Below, piece after piece: positions 1 through 7,786 of a stretch of DNA of 14,801 bases. The notes under the pieces are model-generated. The model saw only the letters and a list, made by a program, of their open reading frames with translations. It did no database searches and had not been told where the DNA came from. The position numbers and the translations under genes were made by a program. The DNA is from Lysobacterales bacterium. Its GTDB lineage: Bacteria; Pseudomonadota; Gammaproteobacteria; Xanthomonadales; SZUA-36. How positions within the stretch are numbered: position 1 is the first letter of the stretch; the number at the start of each line of letters is the position of its first letter. Location of the stretch: assembly GCA_021648045.1 (NCBI GenBank), contig JAKITM010000054.1:1-14801 (forward strand), in the 5' to 3' direction.

Positions 1-1058
1 GGCCTTTGTATAACCCCGAGCTAGATACCGAGTATGAACGCGAGGGTGACAGCAATAATTATCGAGTAGGCTTAAATCAGACGCTGGATATCTGGGGCAA
101 ACGCAACACCAGAAAACAGCAGGCGGGTTTCAGTCGAGTTGCCGCTCAGCAGCAATATAAGTTTGCCATTCAGCAGAAAATAGCTGAATCATTACAAGCG
201 CTAATAGAGTGGCAGGCTGCCAGTAGGCAATCAGAACTGGCGCTGCAGCAGGAAACGCAGATGGAGACGCTAATTTCCTTGGTAACCGATCGCCAACTTG
301 CTGGGGACTTGGGTCAGGTTGATGCTGAGCTTACCTTGCTAAGTTTTTCACAGAGGTTGAATGCTGCAGCGCAGGCACAATCCAGGCTTAGACAGGTGGA
401 AGCGCGGCTGCGTGAGTTACTACCGGAATGGAGTGCAAACGCTAATAAAATACCGGAAAACTTGTGGATAACTGATAAAGTTTTCACCAATAGTCCCGAA
501 CAAATGGAGCAATGGCTGAGTTCACATAATGCTGTGGTAGCAGCTAGGGCTGAATGGGAGCTGTTACAGCAGAGCGCCCAACTTGCTACTCTGGAAACCA
601 AAGCTGAGCCCACCATTGGTCTGAATGCGGGTAAGTCTGCGGGTGATAATGTGGTCGCCTTGAACTTCTCAATTCCTTTACATATCCGCAACAACTTTAA
701 CGCTGAAGCCAGAGCGGCTAACCAAGAAGCACTGTCTGCACAAGCGCAGTACATAGCGACCAAGCGGCGCCAACAGTATTCAATAGAGGCCAGTCAGGCT
801 TCCTTACAGGAATTCCAAAAACGATATCAACGCTGGCAAGGCTTGGTGCAAGGCCGCGGCGAACGCAGTGGCAGCCTACTGGAAATGCAGTGGCAAAGTG
901 GTGATCTAAGCACCACAGAATACCTGCTTGCCTTGCAACAACGCAACGAGGGACTGGCCGCTGGTATTGAACTGGGCACCCAGTTTTATCTAGCCCAGAT
1001 CGACTGGTTGTTACAAACCGGACAACTCAAAACTGCTTTGCAGCAACTAACCCAATAA
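1..1058 (+). CDS. czcC: CzcC-type outer-membrane efflux channel (TolC/OEP family), 5' partial
   Basis: This is the outer-membrane duct of a tripartite heavy-metal RND pump. The reading frame is open to the left edge, so the true start, signal peptide and an estimated 60-80 residues lie outside the window; the TTG at 6 is internal. The first visible residues, YNPEL followed by an acidic stretch and LNQTLDIWGKR, match the NPEL...E and 'Q.ld..GKR' pattern near the start of CzcC/CusC-type proteins. The rest is long Gln/Ala/Leu-rich helices with two OEP-type halves, the second ending around LLQTGQL. It ends 13 bases before the czcB ATG and so is probably cotranscribed with it. Family membership is well supported. 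Metal specificity cannot be read from this subunit. Confidence 0.88.
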   Translation, partial: PLYNPELDTEYEREGDSNNYRVGLNQTLDIWGKRNTRKQQAGFSRVAAQQQYKFAIQQKIAESLQALIEWQAASRQSELALQQETQMETLISLVTDRQLAGDLGQVDAELTLLSFSQRLNAAAQAQSRLRQVEARLRELLPEWSANANKIPENLWITDKVFTNSPEQMEQWLSSHNAVVAARAEWELLQQSAQLATLETKAEPTIGLNAGKSAGDNVVALNFSIPLHIRNNFNAEARAANQEALSAQAQYIATKRRQQYSIEASQASLQEFQKRYQRWQGLVQGRGERSGSLLEMQWQSGDLSTTEYLLALQQRNEGLAAGIELGTQFYLAQIDWLLQTGQLKTALQQLTQ

Positions 1059-1071
1059 TTAGGCTATAACT

Positions 1072-2253
1072 ATGAATATTATATTAAAAACATTTTTACT
1101 TGCGTTGCTGTTAGCTACTACTAATTTGGCTTATAGCGCTGAGGGCGAAGACGAACACGAGCATTCCGAAACCGAAGAGGCTACCACTGAGGATACACAT
1201 CAGGATGATGGCGATGACCATGATGACCACGCTGAATCTTCTGAAGCCGCTACAGTGAGTTTGACCACCAAACAGTTATCTTTGGCAGGCATCAAAGTCG
1301 AAGTACTGGATGCCAGACCGATGGATTACCGGGTTTATGCTCCGGGAGAAATTAAGGCTAATGGCTATACCAGCTACCTAGTCTCACCCCGGGTGGATTC
1401 GGTAGTGCTTAGGCGCCATGTGGCATTGGGCGATCATGTTGAAAAAGGACAGGCGCTGGTAAGCCTTTTCAGTGAATCTGTGGCTGAAGCCCAGGCAGGA
1501 TATCAGGTGAGCAGCTCAGAATGGCGAAGAGTCAAAAAACTTGGCCGCAAAGCGATGGGCGATAATCGATTTATCTCTGCAAAATCCGCCCATGAGGCTG
1601 CTTACGGCCGCTTATTGGCGTATGGCTTATCAGAGTCTGCCATTCAATCACTAAATAATGATGCTAAGGCACTGGGTGAATATACTTTGACCGCCGTAAA
1701 TTCAGGCTCAGTTCAATCTGATGATTTCAATCAGGGCCAGCGGGTAGAGTCTGGCCAGGCACTGATGGAGTTATCCGATGAGAAGGAATTATGGGTAAAA
1801 GCCCTATTGGCACCCAATATACACTTGGAACTACCAGCGGGCACTGAAGCGGAAGTTAAAGTTGGCAATGAGTGGTTCACCGCAAAGGTAATCCAGGAAG
1901 CGCACACAATAGACCCACAAACCCGCACCCGTGTGGTTCGTTTGCAGGTAAATAATGATTCTCATCGCCTGCACCCAGGCCAGTTTGCCGATGTTTACTT
2001 TTCGTTCGCGACTAGTGAATCAGTGTTAGCTGTTCCAGAGTCGGCATTAATGCGTGGTAGTGATGGTGACTGGACAGTTTTTGTGGAAGTGGAAACTGGC
2101 GAATTTCAAACTCAGGAAGTTGAGTTGGGTAGATCGCTAGGAAAGTGGCGAGAAATCATCGGCCTTGAGCCTGGTTCTCGCGTGGTCATGGAAGGTGCGT
2201 TTTTTGTCGCATCGCAAATTTCCAAAGGCGATTTTGACGCCCACAATCACTAA
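1072..2253 (+). CDS. czcB: CzcB-type RND efflux periplasmic adaptor (membrane fusion protein)
   Basis: This 393-residue adaptor should link the inner-membrane pump to the outer-membrane channel. It has a signal-peptide-like N-terminus (residues 1 to about 22, hydrophobic LLALLLATT then AYSA). Residues 24-56 are strongly acidic and His-rich, with EDEHEHSE and DDGDDHDDHAE, a plausible periplasmic metal-binding tail. Next come the lipoyl/barrel-sandwich pieces (VSPRVDSVVLRRHVALGDHVEKGQ), a short alpha-hairpin around 135-195, a beta-barrel (LPAGTEAEVKVG) and the membrane-proximal domain (VPESALMRG, GLEPGSRVVMEGAF). It ends in DAHNH. The start has only a weak purine-rich site (AGG near 1062), but it gives the normal signal peptide. 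The order czcC-czcB-czcA is the classic one. The acidic, His-rich N-terminus favours divalent cations; this is inference. Confidence 0.92.
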   Translation: MNIILKTFLLALLLATTNLAYSAEGEDEHEHSETEEATTEDTHQDDGDDHDDHAESSEAATVSLTTKQLSLAGIKVEVLDARPMDYRVYAPGEIKANGYTSYLVSPRVDSVVLRRHVALGDHVEKGQALVSLFSESVAEAQAGYQVSSSEWRRVKKLGRKAMGDNRFISAKSAHEAAYGRLLAYGLSESAIQSLNNDAKALGEYTLTAVNSGSVQSDDFNQGQRVESGQALMELSDEKELWVKALLAPNIHLELPAGTEAEVKVGNEWFTAKVIQEAHTIDPQTRTRVVRLQVNNDSHRLHPGQFADVYFSFATSESVLAVPESALMRGSDGDWTVFVEVETGEFQTQEVELGRSLGKWREIIGLEPGSRVVMEGAFFVASQISKGDFDAHNH

Positions 2254-2283
2254 GTTGCATACTTCACTAAGGCGGACGACACT

Positions 2284-2403
2284 ATGAAAATCATTACTTT
2301 AATTCAAAACCTTACAAGGTATTTTGGCGATTTCCTCATGCCCCATTTACTCCTATCTAGGTCCTTGAGGAAACATGCACCTGGGAGCAACTACCAATGT
2401 TAA
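2284..2403 (+). CDS. Small 39-codon ORF between czcB and czcA, unknown function
   Basis: This short frame begins MKIITLIQNLTRYF and ends in GSNYQC. It is preceded by a good Shine-Dalgarno match, AAGGCGGA (2269-2276), 7 bases before its ATG. Its stop codon overlaps the czcA start (ATGTTAA: czcA ATG at 2397, this stop at 2401-2403). The arrangement fits a translated leader peptide or translational coupling that sets CzcA level. The peptide is amphipathic and basic and has no metal ligand cluster. I do not recognise a family, so it could also be a degenerate remnant. Only the ribosome binding site and the overlap support translation. Confidence 0.4.
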   Translation: MKIITLIQNLTRYFGDFLMPHLLLSRSLRKHAPGSNYQC

Positions 2404-5400
2404 ATAAATTAATTGACTGGTCAGTTACCAACCGTTTACTGGTGGTAATTGCCCTGGTGGGCTTAACGGCGGCTGCCATAATGCTCATCCCAAAACTAAA
2501 TTTGGATGCTTTTCCAGATGTAACCAATGTCCAGGTATCAATCAACACTGAAGCACCAGGACTGGCATCAGAAGAAGTTGAACAACTCATTACTTTTCCT
2601 ATTGAAGCGGTAATGTACGCGCTGCCGGATGTAGAAGAAGTTAGATCCATATCCAAAACCGGGCTATCCTCAATTACCGTGGTGTTCAAAGAAGGCACGG
2701 ATATATATTTTGCCAGGCAACTGGTATTTGAGCGCTTACAATCGGCTAAGGAGTTAATTCCCAGTGGTGTCGGCACACCGGAAATAGGCCCTAATACTTC
2801 GGGTCTTGGACAGGTTTATCAGTATTTATTAATGGCAGATGCTGATTCCGGCTACGACATAATGGCCCTGCGCAGCCTTAACGACTGGATGGTTAAACTT
2901 ATACTGATGCCAGTTGATGGGGTTACAGATGTGCTCTCATTTGGTGGTGAAGTCAGGCAGTATCAGGTAAATATTAATCCAGCCAGACTACTGGCTTATG
3001 AACTTAGCCAGCATGATGTCATAGAAGCGCTTGAGCGGAATAATGAAAATGCCGGGGGCTGGTATATGAATCGCGGTCAGGAACAACTGGTAATCCGTGG
3101 CGTTGGCTGGTTGAGTTTTGATGAGAAAGGCCTTGAAGAGCTTAGGCAAATACCACTGAAAACTATAGATGGCGCGGTAGTAACCGTTGCTGATGTTGCC
3201 AGTGTAGAGCTTGGCAGTGAAATTCGTCAGGGCGCGGTAACTATGACCAGACGCGATGCCAATGGCAAACCTGAGGCCTTGGGCGAAGTGGTCTCTGGAA
3301 TCATCTTAAAACGCATGGGTGCCAACACCAAAGCAACGATTGATGGCATTAATGAACGCGCTAAATTAATCCAGCAGGCATTACCACCGGGAGTGACTTA
3401 CGAGCCTTTCTACGATCAGGCAGACTTGATTGAAAAAGCGGTAAATACTGTGGCTAAAGCCCTGCTTGAAGCGTTTATATTTATTGTGATCATTTTGGTG
3501 CTGTTCCTGCTTAATTTTCGCGCTGTCATTCTGGTTTTGATCTCTATTCCCTTATCAGTAGGCATGGCGCTTGCCGTGATGTCCTATCACGGACTCTCAG
3601 CCAACCTGATGTCGCTTGGTGGCTTAGCAGTCGCCATTGGTATGATGGTGGATGGTGCAGTAGTGATGATGGAAAATATTTTCAAACATCTAAGCCACCC
3701 GGATCAACGCCATGATGCCGAACATAAAGGAGATATTGATCCACATGATGTGGCCGCTGATGAATCGGTGAGTCTGCGTATCCAGATAGCCGCGCGGGAA
3801 GTCGCCAAGCCAGTATTTTTTGCTGTTACCATTATTATGGTGGTATTTGCTCCCCTGTTCAGTCTGGAAGGGGTTGAGGGCAAACTGTTCCAGCCAATGG
3901 CTGTAAGCATTATGATTGCTATGGGTGCATCCTTGGCAGTTGCTCTGATTGTAGTTCCGGCTTTGGCCAGTTACTTTTTCCAACACGGGGTTAAGGCGAA
4001 AACTAGCCCCTTGGTAAGAGTGCTCGAAAAAGCTTACCGTCAGGCCTTAAGCAAAGCGATGACAATGAAATCATGGGTATTAGGTGGTGCTGGTCTATTA
4101 CTGGTGGGCGCTTTGATGTTAGTGCCATTTCTGGGAACCGAATTTGTTCCAGAACTGGAAGAAGGCACAATTAACCTACGCGCCACCCTCGCCCCCTCAT
4201 CCAGTCTGGAAACAGCGATTGAGGTAGCCCCCAAGTTAGAAGCTATTTTGATGGAATTCCCAGAAGTTCTCTACACAGCAAGCCGGATTGGTAGACCGGA
4301 AATTGGTGGCGATCCAGAACCAGTGAGCAATATAGAAATCTATATTGGCCTAAAGCCTACAGATGAGTGGACCAGCGCGTCTAACCGGCTGGAACTACAG
4401 GGTTTGATGGAAGCTAAACTGGAACAATTTCCGGGTTTATTGCTGAACTTTTCGCAACCTATTGCAACCCGAGTAGATGAGCTTTTATCTGGCGTTAGGG
4501 CACAACTGGCGATTAAGCTATTTGGCCCAGATCTTGCTGTATTAGCTAGTAAAGGACAGGAAATTGAGACTGCAATACAGGGCGTAGAAGGCGCGCGGGA
4601 TATTGCTATGGAACAGATTTCCGGGGAAGCACAATTAGTGGTTAAACCGGATCGACGACAACTATCGCGTTACGGTTTGGCAGTTGGTGATGTGATGGAG
4701 CTCGTGCGCAATGGTCTAGGCGGTGCTTCAGCCGGGCAGATTATTAATGGCAATGAACGCTATGATATCTATGTTCGCCTGGCCAGTGAGTTTCGCCAAG
4801 ACCGGCAAAGCATTGCCGATTTGCGCCTGCAATCGCCTACAGGAGCATGGGTTCGCCTCGGCGATGTTGCCAGCATTGAAATCGACTCTGGCCCGCCACA
4901 GGTTCGTCGTGATGATGTGCAACGCCGGGTGGTCATACAGGCCAATGTACAAGGCCGTGATATGGGTAGTGTAGTGGCGGATATTCGTCAGGTAATCAGC
5001 GATGAGGTGGAATTACCACCAGGTTATTCCATAGATATCGGCGGCCAATTTGAGAATCAACAACGCGCGCAAGAGCGTTTAATGGTCGTAGTACCACTGT
5101 CTATTGGGCTCATTGCCCTGATTTTGTATTTCGCTTTCCAGTCTGTTGGTCAGGCTATGCTAATCCTGGTGAACTTACCACTGGCTATGATTGGCGGAAT
5201 TGTGGCGCTGTATATTTCCGGACAATACCTTTCTGTACCAAGCTCAATTGGTTTTATTACGCTGTTCGGGGTGGCCGTTCTCAATGGTGTAGTCATGGTG
5301 GAGGCAATAAATTTGCGTCTGGAATTTGGCAAGGAGCGAATTGAAACGGCCATTTTCGAGGGTGCAGTATCGCGTTTGCGACCCGTGTTGATGACTGCTA

Positions 5401-5582
5401 TTGTTGCTGCATTGGGTTTGATTCCAATGATTCTATCAAGTGGAGTCGGCTCAGAAATTCAACGCCCACTGGCAACGGTAATTGTTGGCGGTCTGGTCAC
5501 TGCAACCTTCTTGACTTTATTCGTGTTGCCGGTTTTATTCGCCTGGTTCTCTAAATCAAAATTAACCGAGCACCATCATTAA
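2397..5582 (+). CDS. czcA: CzcA-type heavy-metal RND efflux pump (HME-RND inner-membrane permease)
   Basis: This 1061-residue proton-driven trimeric inner-membrane pump takes metal from periplasm and/or cytoplasm and passes it to the CzcC channel through CzcB. The length is normal for the family. TM1 follows WSVTNRLLVV, and the DAFPDVTNVQV motif starts the first porter domain. Two blocks of hydrophobic helices are seen (about 340-530 and 870-1050). The TM4 proton-relay motif reads AIGMMVDGAVVMMEN, with A413, D419 and E426. Classic CzcA has Asp (DFG) where A413 stands, while D419 and E426 are kept. Between TM4 and TM5 there is a cytosolic His/Asp-rich insert (about 427-460), and the C-terminus ends EHHH. 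At the RVDELLSG motif E695 occupies a spot where I recall a Cu-binding Met in CusA, so a divalent substrate is more likely than Cu(I)/Ag(I); this is inference. GGGAG at 2383-2387 is 9 bases before the start. Confidence 0.95.
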   Translation: MLNKLIDWSVTNRLLVVIALVGLTAAAIMLIPKLNLDAFPDVTNVQVSINTEAPGLASEEVEQLITFPIEAVMYALPDVEEVRSISKTGLSSITVVFKEGTDIYFARQLVFERLQSAKELIPSGVGTPEIGPNTSGLGQVYQYLLMADADSGYDIMALRSLNDWMVKLILMPVDGVTDVLSFGGEVRQYQVNINPARLLAYELSQHDVIEALERNNENAGGWYMNRGQEQLVIRGVGWLSFDEKGLEELRQIPLKTIDGAVVTVADVASVELGSEIRQGAVTMTRRDANGKPEALGEVVSGIILKRMGANTKATIDGINERAKLIQQALPPGVTYEPFYDQADLIEKAVNTVAKALLEAFIFIVIILVLFLLNFRAVILVLISIPLSVGMALAVMSYHGLSANLMSLGGLAVAIGMMVDGAVVMMENIFKHLSHPDQRHDAEHKGDIDPHDVAADESVSLRIQIAAREVAKPVFFAVTIIMVVFAPLFSLEGVEGKLFQPMAVSIMIAMGASLAVALIVVPALASYFFQHGVKAKTSPLVRVLEKAYRQALSKAMTMKSWVLGGAGLLLVGALMLVPFLGTEFVPELEEGTINLRATLAPSSSLETAIEVAPKLEAILMEFPEVLYTASRIGRPEIGGDPEPVSNIEIYIGLKPTDEWTSASNRLELQGLMEAKLEQFPGLLLNFSQPIATRVDELLSGVRAQLAIKLFGPDLAVLASKGQEIETAIQGVEGARDIAMEQISGEAQLVVKPDRRQLSRYGLAVGDVMELVRNGLGGASAGQIINGNERYDIYVRLASEFRQDRQSIADLRLQSPTGAWVRLGDVASIEIDSGPPQVRRDDVQRRVVIQANVQGRDMGSVVADIRQVISDEVELPPGYSIDIGGQFENQQRAQERLMVVVPLSIGLIALILYFAFQSVGQAMLILVNLPLAMIGGIVALYISGQYLSVPSSIGFITLFGVAVLNGVVMVEAINLRLEFGKERIETAIFEGAVSRLRPVLMTAIVAALGLIPMILSSGVGSEIQRPLATVIVGGLVTATFLTLFVLPVLFAWFSKSKLTEHHH

Positions 5583-5595
5583 AACCTAAAGAAAT

Positions 5596-5623
5596 TGGCT
5601 GCCACCTATAATGGTGGCAGCCA
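5596..5623 (+). promoter_or_regulatory. Perfect 11-bp stem-loop between czcA and the ATPase gene
   Basis: TGGCTGCCACC (5596-5606) is exactly complementary to GGTGGCAGCCA (5613-5623), with a 6-base loop TATAAT. No T-run follows on the plus strand, so it is not a canonical intrinsic terminator. It may be an mRNA 3'-end stabiliser or processing point that sets the ratio of pump to ATPase, or a weak attenuator. The stem is seen directly; the role is inference. Confidence 0.6.
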
Positions 5624-5644
5624 CTATGCTGGAAAGACAAATAA

Positions 5645-7627
5645 ATGAATAAAGAGAATATTGAAGCGTTACCTATTGAAAAACCAGATGATCACAGTGG
5701 TCATGGGCACGATAATGCACCTGAGTTCCTACCGCACTGGTTACAGCAACGCTGGGAACTTGTGTTGGTCTCGCTGGCAGGTATTTTTCTAATATCGGGG
5801 TGGTTGGGTGAAACCTTCTTCGGCGTATCGGCAAATATCGTATTAGTGCTATATCTACTGGCCTATGCAGCTGGTGGCTACGATATTGCAACCCATGCCC
5901 TACCCGCGCTATTCAAAGGTAAGTTTGATACCGACCTGCTGATGCTGGCTGCCGCCACCGGGGCTGCCATTCTTGGTGCGTGGGCTGAGGGCGCGTTTTT
6001 GCTCTTTCTATTTAGCCTTGGTCATGCGGGTGAACATTACGCCCTGGGCCGGGCACGCAATGCGGTAAGTGCGCTGGGTAAGTTGATGCCCAAAATGGCA
6101 CAGGTGCGCCGCGGCGATGATATACGCAAGGAGTTGGTAGCTGGATTACAAATTGGCGATGTAGTGATCGTTCGCCCAGGCGACCGTGTCCCGGTTGATG
6201 GTGAGATAATTACCGGCTTTAGTGCTATCGATCAGAGCCCGATTACCGGTGAAAGTGCTCCCGTAGAAAAAGGTCCCGGTGATGAAGTTTTTGCCGGAAC
6301 CATTAATCATGAAGCAGCTCTGGATGTGCGGGTAAGCAAACTGGCCAAAGATAATACCTTGAGCAGGGTGATGAAAATGGTTGCTGAAGCCCAAAGCCAA
6401 CAAAGCCCTACTCAGCAGTTCACCCAAAAATTCACCGCAAAATTTGTGCCTATTGTGCTAGTGCTAGTCGTGTTGTTGGCCGTATTACCACCCTTGTTTG
6501 GATGGATGACATTAGCCGATAGTTTTTACCGTGCTATGTTATTGCTAATTGCAGCTTCACCTTGCGCATTAGCCCTGGGTACACCAGCCACAGTGCTTTC
6601 AGGGATCGCTCAGGCAGCGCGTAACGGGGTGCTTATTAAAGGCGGCGTGCATCTGGAGAATCTTGGCAATATTCAGGTAATGGCATTTGATAAAACTGGC
6701 ACATTGACCGAAGGAAAATTCAAACTAACCGATATCGTACCGATAAACAATACAACGGTTGATGATTTATTGGCGATTACCGCAGCAGTTGAACAGCAAT
6801 CGAATCACCCACTAGCTCTGGCGATTGTCGATGCAGCAAAACAGCAAGGATTATCACTACCCATAGCAGATGGCTTAGACAATGTACCCGGCCAGGGTAT
6901 AAAAAGCCGGGTGGACGGTAAACCAGTACTTATCGGCACACTTAAACTGTTTCGCGAAACCGCAGGACACAGCCTGGATGACTATGTAGTTCAACTTGTA
7001 GAGCAGTTAGAAAACTCTGGTAAAACCACGATGACGGTCAGTCATGACGGCCGTTTTTTGGGGGTGCTGGCACTAGCAGATACGCCAAGAGCAGGGGTGA
7101 AAGACACACTCCAACAGTTGCTCTCTTTGGGTATTAAAAAACTGGTTATGCTCACCGGTGATAATAACGCTGTAGCGCAACAAATTGCCAAAAAACTGGG
7201 GGTAACTGATGTCCAGGCTGAATTAATGCCTGAAGATAAGCTCCGCACTATCCAAGAACTCAATAAAGAGTATGGCGCAGTGGCAATGACCGGCGATGGG
7301 GTTAATGATGCCCCGGCTCTGGCAACCGCAACAGTAGGCATAGCTATGGGCGGTGCAGGTACAGCCGTTGCGCTGGAGACCGCCGATATTGCATTGATGG
7401 CAGATGATCTAAGCAAGCTACCATTCGCGGTCGGGCTCAGTCGTGCCAGCCGGAGAATTATCAAGCAGAACCTAGCGATCTCACTCGGCGTTATTGCTCT
7501 GTTGATCACCACCTCTGTTAGCGGCATGCTCGATCTTAGCTGGGCCATTATTGTGCATGAGGGCAGCAGTATTGTGGTGGTGCTTAATGCTTTGCGTCTA
7601 TTGCGGTATCGCCACAAAGCTGAATAG
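5645..7627 (+). CDS. P1B-4 type heavy-metal translocating P-type ATPase (CzcP/CoaT-like)
   Basis: This 660-residue ATPase exports divalent metal from cytoplasm to periplasm. The P-type landmarks are complete: TGES (201-204, actuator domain), DKTGTLT with phosphorylated D349, the HP dipeptide of the nucleotide-binding domain (H388-P389), TGDNN, and GDGVND (550-555). The TM6 motif is SPC (305-307), not CPC, and the last membrane helices carry HEGSS (638-642). SPC with HEG[G]-type TM8 residues is the signature of the P1B-4 subgroup, reported to move Co, Zn, Cd or Ni. There is no CxxC metal-binding domain. Instead the short N-terminus is His-rich (DDHSGHGHD, about 15-23). A GGA about 10 bases upstream serves as a modest RBS. 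In Cupriavidus metallidurans the P1B-4 ATPase CzcP lies in the czc region and assists CzcCBA, and the arrangement here suggests the same division of labour. Confidence 0.93.
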   Translation: MNKENIEALPIEKPDDHSGHGHDNAPEFLPHWLQQRWELVLVSLAGIFLISGWLGETFFGVSANIVLVLYLLAYAAGGYDIATHALPALFKGKFDTDLLMLAAATGAAILGAWAEGAFLLFLFSLGHAGEHYALGRARNAVSALGKLMPKMAQVRRGDDIRKELVAGLQIGDVVIVRPGDRVPVDGEIITGFSAIDQSPITGESAPVEKGPGDEVFAGTINHEAALDVRVSKLAKDNTLSRVMKMVAEAQSQQSPTQQFTQKFTAKFVPIVLVLVVLLAVLPPLFGWMTLADSFYRAMLLLIAASPCALALGTPATVLSGIAQAARNGVLIKGGVHLENLGNIQVMAFDKTGTLTEGKFKLTDIVPINNTTVDDLLAITAAVEQQSNHPLALAIVDAAKQQGLSLPIADGLDNVPGQGIKSRVDGKPVLIGTLKLFRETAGHSLDDYVVQLVEQLENSGKTTMTVSHDGRFLGVLALADTPRAGVKDTLQQLLSLGIKKLVMLTGDNNAVAQQIAKKLGVTDVQAELMPEDKLRTIQELNKEYGAVAMTGDGVNDAPALATATVGIAMGGAGTAVALETADIALMADDLSKLPFAVGLSRASRRIIKQNLAISLGVIALLITTSVSGMLDLSWAIIVHEGSSIVVVLNALRLLRYRHKAE

Positions 7628-7786
7628 ATTGATTGGTCGGTCTTATAGACCCCGCCAATTAGGAGTGTAATGTTGGTCGGGTTGATAGTGCCCGTGCTGT
7701 ATAATTTATCGAGTCAATTTATCAGGTAAATGCATTAGGTCAATTTATCAATTTAGTTACGACTAAACACAAACAATCAAACTGAA
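7628..7786 (+). promoter_or_regulatory. Intergenic region with arginase promoter candidate and 12-bp direct repeat
   Basis: An imperfect hairpin (about 7633-7657, inner stem GGTC/GACC around TTATA) lacks a T-run and is a poor terminator. A perfect -10 hexamer TATAAT sits at 7700-7705, but no convincing -35 box is placed 16-18 bases upstream; TTGATA at 7682 is only 12 bases away. GTCAATTTATCA occurs exactly twice, at 7713-7724 and 7739-7750, 26 bp apart. A related TAATTTATC overlaps the -10. The repeat could be a regulator site just downstream of the transcription start. Function is inference. Confidence 0.4.

Noticed and set aside
314..763. A 149-codon minus-strand frame
   Set aside because: It is a shadow of the CzcC-type gene on the other strand, Ser/Ala/Cys-rich with no recognisable domain.
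5607..5612. TATAAT as a -10 promoter box for the ATPase gene
   Set aside because: It is the loop of a perfect hairpin, and the sequence 16-18 bases upstream (around 5583-5589) has no -35-like hexamer.
7042..7617. A 191-codon open frame on the minus strand
   Set aside because: It lies wholly inside the P-type ATPase gene, whose motifs are unmistakable. The antisense protein is low-complexity, rich in Ser, Ala and Thr, and has no family features.
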